DNA of 64,000 bases from a virus. The stretch is taken from the IMG/VR virus record IMGVR_UViG_3300030061_003724, positions 1-64,000 of that record; one strand, given 5' to 3'. Below, one piece after another: positions 58,225 to 64,000 of the stretch. The position numbers and the translations under genes are program-made. Below the pieces are notes generated by a model. The model was not told the DNA's origin. It saw only the letters and a list, made by a program, of their open reading frames with translations, and did no database searches. Each line of letters begins with the position of its first letter. The stretch's first letter is position 1.

Positions 58225-58228
58225 TAAA

Positions 58229-60565
58229 TTATTGTATCTCGTATAATCCTACAGGGGACATTTGAGGTTTCTTCTTATTTTGTGTAACTAGCTCACGTAA
58301 TAGTGAATTTGTTTCTTTATTATTATCTCCCATTGACATAGTTCCTGCAGGTGCTGATAGTATATCATCTCCTTTAGAAAATAAATCTGTACCTGCTACA
58401 ATAGTATCTTTATTATTTAATGCTATTGCTCCTTCAGGACCTATCAATGTTCTTTTTCCATACCCACTAGTTCCATCTCCTGCAGATAATAAATCATCTG
58501 CTTTACCCATTTCAGAATTAAAGTATGCCATACCTCCTGCTATAGCTGCTAAAGCTACAGCTACACCAATACCTAAAGTAAGTGTACCATTTAAGAATAA
58601 TGCAGCTATACCTGCTGCTGTTAATAAGGATACTACAGTTCCCATAACTGAACCAAATGAGTTAGCCCAATTTATTAAAGCTGTAAGTGGAGATAATATA
58701 AATGTTACAATATTAAGTATTCCTGTAAATAAACCTAATATTGGTTCTAATGCTGCAAATACATCAACTAGTATATCTTTTAATTTATCTACCGTTGCAT
58801 TAAATTCATCTGCAGCTGTTTGTTGTTCTAATTGGGTAGCTAATTCATCTTTACCCATTGCTCTTAATTCCTTAGCTGTTTTTCCTTGAATATCTTGTTG
58901 GAATAAAATATCAGCTAATTGATCAGCTTGCATACCCATTGCTGCTGCTAGGGCTTCTTGTTGAATAACATTCATAGCAGAGAATTCTTCGAAATCTCCT
59001 GCTTGTTCTTTTAATTCTTTTCCTAAAGTAGCTAAATCACCATTTAGAGCTGCTTGTCTTGCTTTTTCTAAATTAATATCTCTATTTAGTAACAATTCAG
59101 CTTGTAATTCATTAGCAATAGATGATTCAAAATCTAACATTGCTGCACCTGCACCTGCAACATCATCTAAGCTTCCTCCTAATAACTTAGCTTGAGTAAC
59201 AGCTTCTACCATTGCTTCAGTACTTGCTCCTAATTGAGCTCTCATAACACCCGTAATAGCTGCCGTTTCTTCTAATAATTTTCTTAGATCAAATTGAACA
59301 CCTTCTTGAACTTGCATTTCATGACTTACAGCTAGGGCGTTTTTAAATTGGTCCTCTAAATTTCCACCTGTTGAAGCAGATAACATAGCTAAACTACCTG
59401 CTGCTTCAGCTTCTAATCCTATTTGTTCTGTTAATTTTGTTGTTGTGGCTAATGTTTCAGCTGATAAACCTGATATAAATCCAAACTGTTCTGTTATAGC
59501 TTGGTAGGTTTTTAATATTTTTGATGTTGTAACATTTATATTATTTGATGCTAATGCTGCTTCACTTAACTCTGTTCTAAATAAAACAGCTTCTCTTTCA
59601 GTCATTAACAGAGTTTTCTGCATGTAAGTTGCCTGTACATTTGCTTCTTTTAAAGCTTCAAAGAACATCATAAATACAGCAACTGGACCTAGTGCGTCTT
59701 TTAGTCCTTTTGCTAACTCTTTAGCACCGGCCGCAAAAGCATTCATTTCTCCTTCGGGCAACATTCCTGTATCTACATCTGCTAAACTAAAACCTTCACC
59801 ACCTTTCTCGCCTTGTACACCTGAAAGTGCTTCCTCATCACTCAGCCCTTGGGCCTTGAGCTCATCAAACATAGCTAACCTTTTGTTATGGGCTATGTTT
59901 TGATCTATTAGTCTTTTCTTCTCCTTCTCATCTAAACCTTTAAACATTTTTTCATTCTGCTTAGCGGTTTCTATTGTTGCCGCAGCAGCATTTTCAAAAG
60001 GTTCTGATAATCCACTTAAACCTGGTATTGATTTTACTACTTTAGATATAGTACTAAACATACCTACTCCAAAAGTATCTTTAATTATCTCTTGTTCTTT
60101 TCTTATATCTCTTAAAGTTTCAAGAAATTCATCTGCTTTATTAATAGAATCCTGAGCTGCTGCTGCATCTTCAGTTAATAGCTCTCCTGTTGCTATGGCT
60201 GTTCTTAATCGTAATTTTTCTTGAGCTATTTTTTTCTTAGTAAGGTCTAATTCTTTTTCAGATATTAATTGATTAGAATTATAGGTAGTTGAAAGTTTGC
60301 TGGCTAAGCTAGATAAGCCTCTTATTGCAGATTTAGAGGAATTTAAAGCTACATTGGTTTTAGTTATTTCATCTAAATTACCTTGAAATATACCATAAAG
60401 ACCTTCTAAATTAGATTCTATATCACCTAATTCTTTTTCAAGTCCTTTTAAGTAAGCTCGTTCTTTTTCTATTTGTTTAGGATCAAATATAGAACGTTTT
60501 TTATCGAGTCGTTTTTCGAGTCGTCTTATATCTTGCTCTAACTCCTTTATTTCCTTTCTGTTCAT
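58229..60565 (-). CDS. Tail tape-measure protein candidate
   Basis: 778 aa. N-terminal coiled coil (MNRKEIKELEQDIRRLEKRL to about 110), a long helical Ala/Glu-rich middle with repeats such as TKLTEQIGLEAEAAGSLAML, and a hydrophobic region near 600-680 (LGLFTGILNIVTFILSPLTA, LLTAAGIAALFLNGTLTLGI) before a Gly/Ser-rich end. Such coiled coil plus membrane segments and length fit tape-measure proteins that set tail length and pass DNA. Placement between baseplate hub genes agrees. Not sequence-proven. Confidence 0.65.
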   Translation of the reverse strand: MNRKEIKELEQDIRRLEKRLDKKRSIFDPKQIEKERAYLKGLEKELGDIESNLEGLYGIFQGNLDEITKTNVALNSSKSAIRGLSSLASKLSTTYNSNQLISEKELDLTKKKIAQEKLRLRTAIATGELLTEDAAAAQDSINKADEFLETLRDIRKEQEIIKDTFGVGMFSTISKVVKSIPGLSGLSEPFENAAAATIETAKQNEKMFKGLDEKEKKRLIDQNIAHNKRLAMFDELKAQGLSDEEALSGVQGEKGGEGFSLADVDTGMLPEGEMNAFAAGAKELAKGLKDALGPVAVFMMFFEALKEANVQATYMQKTLLMTEREAVLFRTELSEAALASNNINVTTSKILKTYQAITEQFGFISGLSAETLATTTKLTEQIGLEAEAAGSLAMLSASTGGNLEDQFKNALAVSHEMQVQEGVQFDLRKLLEETAAITGVMRAQLGASTEAMVEAVTQAKLLGGSLDDVAGAGAAMLDFESSIANELQAELLLNRDINLEKARQAALNGDLATLGKELKEQAGDFEEFSAMNVIQQEALAAAMGMQADQLADILFQQDIQGKTAKELRAMGKDELATQLEQQTAADEFNATVDKLKDILVDVFAALEPILGLFTGILNIVTFILSPLTALINWANSFGSVMGTVVSLLTAAGIAALFLNGTLTLGIGVAVALAAIAGGMAYFNSEMGKADDLLSAGDGTSGYGKRTLIGPEGAIALNNKDTIVAGTDLFSKGDDILSAPAGTMSMGDNNKETNSLLRELVTQNKKKPQMSPVGLYEIQ

Positions 60566-60581
60566 ATAGGGTAATTATATG

Positions 60582-60591
60582 TTATAAATAT
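60582..60591 (-). promoter_or_regulatory. AATATTTATAAC motif
   Basis: The transcribed strand reads TAATATTTATAACATATAA 16 nt upstream of the tape-measure ATG (60565). One of the recurring late-region elements. Confidence 0.35.
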
Positions 60592-60593
60592 TA

Positions 60594-60857
60594 TTACTTA
60601 TAACCTGTTTTACCTTTATATGGTTTACTTGCTTCTGCAAAGGCAGGAACGTTAACTTTACCATCTTTGTTAACTAATGTTTGTTTTCCTTTACCCTTAC
60701 TAGCAGCATCATGCTGTTTCTTTTCTTCAGCGTAGTAATCTTGTATTTCTTTAAATGTAAATTTCCTTAACCATATAGGCATATTATAAATAGTATAATA
60801 ATCGTAGGCTCCTTTACTGTGGAATATGATTGAATGTAAGCTTTTAAAGAGGCTCAT
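60594..60857 (-). CDS. Baseplate hub assembly protein, T4 gp51-like
   Basis: 87 aa from the ATG at 60857 (MSLFKSLHSIIFHSKGAYDY). IYNMPIWLRKFTFKEIQDYY and the adjacent Lys-rich tail match small gp51-type proteins of T4-like marine phages. gp51 helps assemble the baseplate hub but is not itself always in the virion. Directly before the gp26-like gene. The call rests on the MPIWLRKF-type motif and context. Confidence 0.65.
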   Translation of the reverse strand: MSLFKSLHSIIFHSKGAYDYYTIYNMPIWLRKFTFKEIQDYYAEEKKQHDAASKGKGKQTLVNKDGKVNVPAFAEASKPYKGKTGYK

Positions 60858-60876
60858 TCTTACCTCCTGGGCGTTC

Positions 60877-61605
60877 TCAGATGTCAGGCCAAAAAAACCC
60901 GATTCCAATAGGAATTTTTACCTCCTCTCCTTCGTCAGAAGTGACATTTAAGTCAATATCTGGCTGGGTGTCTGCAACGTGCTCCCTGAACGCTCTTGAA
61001 TCAATTGCCAAGAATTGGTTATCAATATAACTTCTAACAGCTTTTCTTTCCGAGTCTCCATTTACAGACAGAATCATATATTTTAATCTTGTTGTTAAAT
61101 TAAATGATCCTTCTTTATTTAACTTTTTTAACCCGTCAATTTCTTTTTGGATCTGTCTTTCATCCTTACCATTTAAAATTTTATATGTAAGCACATCTCC
61201 TGATCTTTCTACTTTATAGGTAAATTCATTTTTACCTGCTTCTAATGATTTCTCATCAAATGGTTTATTTTCTACTTCAGTTAAATCCGCAGAATGTGTT
61301 TTTCCCATTAATCTAAATTCATATTTTTTACCATATCCTAAAATACGAGTAGCAACTAAAAGTGCATTTTTATCACCTACAATTAAATCATCTACATTAA
61401 TTTTTGAATCTACAATTACAGATGCTAATAATTTATCTAATACAGTTCCTTTTTGAATATAAGATTGATTAGAAAGAATATCTTCTTCTTTAGCAGTCAT
61501 GTATTTTATTTCTACTTTACCTGAAGATAATGGGTTTTCTTTTGAATATACCAACCCTTTAGATGGTAAGTCAATTTCTTCCGTTGGGAATTTAAATTCG
61601 CTCAT
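60877..61605 (-). CDS. Baseplate hub protein, T4 gp26-like
   Basis: 242 aa from the ATG at 61605 (MSEFKFPTEEIDLPSKGLVY). The pattern DLPSKGLVYSKENPLSSGKV, EIKYMTAKEEDILSNQSYIQ, KGTVLDKLLASVIV and VGDKNALLVATRILGYG is characteristic of the T4 baseplate gp26 family. The protein is part of the hub at the baseplate centre. Preceded by a terminator in the gap from the tail-tube gene. Confidence 0.82.
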   Translation of the reverse strand: MSEFKFPTEEIDLPSKGLVYSKENPLSSGKVEIKYMTAKEEDILSNQSYIQKGTVLDKLLASVIVDSKINVDDLIVGDKNALLVATRILGYGKKYEFRLMGKTHSADLTEVENKPFDEKSLEAGKNEFTYKVERSGDVLTYKILNGKDERQIQKEIDGLKKLNKEGSFNLTTRLKYMILSVNGDSERKAVRSYIDNQFLAIDSRAFREHVADTQPDIDLNVTSDEGEEVKIPIGIGFFWPDI

Positions 61606-61654
61606 ATAATCTTTATTTAGTTTATAACGTGTTTTATAGTTATACATATTAATA

Positions 61655-61682
61655 TAAAAAAAAAGCTTGGCAAAGCCAAGCT
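61655..61682 (-). terminator. Intrinsic terminator after tail-tube gene
   Basis: On the transcribed strand AGCTTGGC-TTT-GCCAAGCT (8-bp perfect stem, 3-nt loop) is followed by TTTTTTTT. It lies 26 nt past the stop of the tail-tube gene and before the gp26-like gene. A textbook rho-independent terminator that would end the sheath-tube transcript. Confidence 0.88.
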
Positions 61683-61708
61683 ATTTTCATAAAATATGTA
61701 TTTTTTTC

Positions 61709-62197
61709 TTAGAAGTTTAAGATACAATAATCTGGTTGTACTTCTAGAGAAATTTCTTGAGCAGCATTTTCAGTATCCCAATTGTAATCTCCAAAATCAG
61801 CTGATGTAATTAATGCTCCTTTAATGATCCATTCAGATACTATATCACCTACTGGTCCTAGTACGTCTAATGTTAGATCTTTTTTATAGAAATCACTATA
61901 TCCATCTCTACCTGTTACTGATTCGTGGTGTAATCTTACCCATTCCATTACTGCTTGTGCACCTGATGGAGTAATTGGGTCAAATAACGTCATTGAAATT
62001 GGAGCCCATGTAGATTTACCTTTAACAAATCTTTGAACGTTAATATGATTTAAAGCTACTGTACCTTGGTTTAATGTTACAGCTCCCATACCTTTAATTT
62101 GGTACGATGGAATCCCATCTACATAAAGAATAAATCTATTCTTTTGTTTTGGCTCAAATGCTGTAAAAAATATTTCGTTTGGGTCTAATACTGCCAT
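61709..62197 (-). CDS. Tail tube protein, T4 gp19-like
   Basis: 162 aa (T4 gp19 163). MAVLDPNEIFFTAFEPKQKN then RFILYVDGIPSYQIKGMGAV and MTLFDPITPSGAQAVMEWVR match the gp19 family, whose hexameric rings form the tail tube inside the sheath. Ends QPDYCILNF. Encoded directly after the sheath and followed by a terminator, which fits high expression. Confidence 0.92.
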   Translation of the reverse strand: MAVLDPNEIFFTAFEPKQKNRFILYVDGIPSYQIKGMGAVTLNQGTVALNHINVQRFVKGKSTWAPISMTLFDPITPSGAQAVMEWVRLHHESVTGRDGYSDFYKKDLTLDVLGPVGDIVSEWIIKGALITSADFGDYNWDTENAAQEISLEVQPDYCILNF

Positions 62198-62214
62198 TTT
62201 TATTGTCTTATTTT

Positions 62215-62225
62215 ATTATAAATAT
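62215..62225 (-). promoter_or_regulatory. AATATTTATAATAAAA motif upstream of tail-tube gene
   Basis: The transcribed strand reads GAATATTTATAATAAAATAAG, 17 nt upstream of the tail-tube ATG at 62197 and just after the sheath stop. Same core as 58214. Would allow separate late expression of the abundant tube protein. Confidence 0.4.
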
Positions 62226-62240
62226 TCTATTTTTTAGTTT

Positions 62241-64000
62241 TTATGATGGAAATGTTGCTCCAGTTGGAAGAACATTGAAATCCAAAATTATAAATTCAGC
62301 TGTTTTAGTTGGTTGTAAATAAATTTGACCTACTAACTCATTTCTATCAATAACATCTGGTGTGTTATTAGTAGCATCCATTACTACTTTAAACGCATAC
62401 AATCCTTGTCTTTGTTGTACTGATTCTAAGTATGGATTTACTTGTGATAAGAAATTATTTCTTGTGCTAATTGTATTTTGTTCAAATACTAAGTTATCTG
62501 ATACTTGTACAATAAAGCTCTTAAGTGAGATTAATAATCTTCTTACATTTACTCTATCTAAAGCGCTTGCTCTTTTCTGTAATGTTTTCTGACCAAATAC
62601 TACTGTTCCACTTCCTGGGAATGTTGCAATTGGGTTAACATTTGCTTCATATAATGTATCTCTATTACCTGAAGTTAATTTTCTTTCAGCTCTGATTACA
62701 TTTCCTAAAGCACCTCTAATTAAACCTGCTGGTGCAAACCATGGGTCAGATGATGCGTCTGTAAACGCATATACGCCTGGTATAAACACTGAAGCTGGGC
62801 TCCATACAGTTTGTGCTGTACTTGGATCAATCGATTGTAACCACGGCCAATACGCAGCTGCATAACTTGAATCAAATGCGCCTGCTTGTGTAGTTACTGT
62901 GTTGATTGTTGAATTATAAGGTACTAAATCAACTACTGCTATACAATCTGTTCTGCTTTGTGCCAAGCTAACCATTTGATTAACTGGTGAAGCGTGTAAA
63001 GAGTGAATTAAACCTGGAGCTGAGATTACATTAAATTGGTAATCATCAGTATTAGTTAATAGGTTTAATGATTGAGTATAATCATTTGGACCAACCCCTT
63101 GTATGTTAGTTGATGTAATATTTTCGTTAAATTTAGCATCATTGTTTTCATAGTTACTACCTTGTCCACCTTGGAACGAACCTGATGCTACAATTGGTAA
63201 GCTATTAAAGAATGAAGATTTAGCATTTCCATTATTGTCAAAATATTGTGGTGTAGGAGTTAATACACTTGAAACTCTTACATATGCACTTCTGTTAGGA
63301 TAGTTACCATTTGTTTTAACATAATAATCTGTACCATCTTGTTCTACTGTATAGTAAGTATCTCCAATTGCTCTAGCTACATAGTTAGGAGCTGTTGGAT
63401 CCATTGATAAGTTATTATAAGACTCTAATATTGCTTTTTGGTTATTAACGTCATTACCACGTCTAATGAATAAAGCAAATTGTCCTGATGCTGTATTTTG
63501 TGAAGGAATTTCCCATCTTAAGTTATCAGCTGTACCAAGTGGCAGAGCTCCGTTAGCTAAATCTCCTGTAGATGAGTAGTTATTCATAATACTACCTTCT
63601 GATAAAGTAGATAATGTAAATGCTACACCAGTAATTATATCAGCGGATGTTAATAGTACTTCTACGTTAGTTGTACCACCTATGGTAGATGAAGGAATTG
63701 ATAAGTATTCTCCAACTGCATATCCAGTTCCTGCTGTGAATTTTATACTAGTTACTGTTTGGTCTGAACCAACAACTACTACCGCTGCTGCACTATTACT
63801 TCCACCACCACCTGTGATATCACCTGCGTTTAATGTGTAAGATCCTACTATACCATCGGATGTGTTTGTTGATATTGAACCACTAACGTTAAATTGAGTA
63901 TTTAAAGTTCCTGCTGCAGTAGCTGCATTATGGATACTTGAAGAAGCTTCACTGAATGAGCCAGTTACTACTCTAGTTACTAATAGTGACTCGCCACCTT
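62241..64000 (-). CDS. Tail sheath protein, T4 gp18-like (5' end outside window)
   Basis: The frame is open to the window edge: 585 codons visible. The first visible residues read GGESLLVTRVVTGSFSEASS, the sheath motif (L-x-V-T-R-V), and the C-terminal 300 residues (RRLLISLKSFIVQVSDNLVF, NPYLESVQQRQGLYAFKVVM, GQIYLQPTKTAEFIILDFNV) match gp18. It forms the contractile sheath around the tube. An internal Met at 63587 is not the start. In-frame Gly/Ser-rich insert at about 63770-63900 is probably an exposed domain. Confidence 0.9.
   Translation of the reverse strand, partial: GGESLLVTRVVTGSFSEASSSIHNAATAAGTLNTQFNVSGSISTNTSDGIVGSYTLNAGDITGGGGSNSAAAVVVVGSDQTVTSIKFTAGTGYAVGEYLSIPSSTIGGTTNVEVLLTSADIITGVAFTLSTLSEGSIMNNYSSTGDLANGALPLGTADNLRWEIPSQNTASGQFALFIRRGNDVNNQKAILESYNNLSMDPTAPNYVARAIGDTYYTVEQDGTDYYVKTNGNYPNRSAYVRVSSVLTPTPQYFDNNGNAKSSFFNSLPIVASGSFQGGQGSNYENNDAKFNENITSTNIQGVGPNDYTQSLNLLTNTDDYQFNVISAPGLIHSLHASPVNQMVSLAQSRTDCIAVVDLVPYNSTINTVTTQAGAFDSSYAAAYWPWLQSIDPSTAQTVWSPASVFIPGVYAFTDASSDPWFAPAGLIRGALGNVIRAERKLTSGNRDTLYEANVNPIATFPGSGTVVFGQKTLQKRASALDRVNVRRLLISLKSFIVQVSDNLVFEQNTISTRNNFLSQVNPYLESVQQRQGLYAFKVVMDATNNTPDVIDRNELVGQIYLQPTKTAEFIILDFNVLPTGATFPS

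Overview
The window is a piece of a large, AT-rich, strictly lytic-looking T4-like myovirus genome. Every gene I can support lies on the minus strand, so transcription runs from high to low coordinates. The T4 core is clear: tail sheath, tail tube, baseplate hub proteins of the gp26 and gp51 families, a tape-measure candidate, gp32-like SSB, UvsX, a 5' nuclease, gp41-like helicase, gp44/gp62 clamp loader, gp45 clamp, a B-family polymerase, DNA ligase and class I ribonucleotide reductase. No integrase, repressor or other lysogeny gene was seen. The host is probably a marine member of the Bacteroidota (Flavobacteriia-like). Several promoters have the form TTG-N19/20-TATATTTA, close to the Bacteroidota consensus TTG-N19-TAnnTTTG, and the phage encodes secreted lipoproteins and an outer-membrane barrel. 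The host call is an inference.

Layout from high to low coordinates. 51-64 kb: tail and baseplate (sheath, tube, terminator, gp26-like, gp51-like, tape measure, several structural proteins, and a 1193-residue hub-like protein ending in an M15-type peptidase domain). 43.9-51 kb: replication and recombination (an unexpected, very divergent A-family polymerase-like protein, SSB, UvsX, 5' nuclease, helicase, NrdB). 42.6-43.9 kb: a lipoprotein with a clan GH-B (GH7-like) glycosidase signature, between nrdB and nrdA. 35-41 kb: envelope and lysis block (outer-membrane barrel, periplasmic thioredoxin-fold protein, two paralogous membrane/coiled-coil proteins, two holin-like proteins, lipoprotein, DUF5675 protein, large membrane protein). 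28-35 kb: 7-deazaguanine pathway (DpdA-like, QueC, QueD, QueE, FolE), tRNA-Ala, tRNA-Gln, a tRNA-like gene with a large insertion, thioredoxin, a CorA membrane domain, a phosphoribosyltransferase and a MazG-like protein. 15-27.6 kb: B-family polymerase split into two separated genes, radical SAM protein, clamp, Hsp20, GroES, GroEL, clamp loader, RecB/Cas4-type nuclease. 6.7-15 kb: nucleotide-sugar, glycosyltransferase and methyltransferase genes. 0-6.7 kb: ligase, two nuclease-like proteins, lytic transglycosylase, PhyH oxygenase and many small unknown proteins.

Most genes abut or overlap by 1-20 nt, so expression is polycistronic with translational coupling. Seven small genes (40-56 codons) sit tightly between larger ones and are listed here: 1738..1860, 1903..2043, 3425..3595, 27441..27593, 34735..34872, 35368..35490 and 35496..35663, plus a GTG-started one at 29205..29342. 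A second AT-rich motif, ATATTTAT on the transcribed strand, recurs upstream of tail and envelope genes and may mark late transcription. The best candidates for new biology are the GH7-like lipoprotein, the second (A-family-like) polymerase, the QueC that lacks its zinc cysteines inside a presumed DNA-modification pathway, and the tRNA-like gene with the anticodon-loop insertion.
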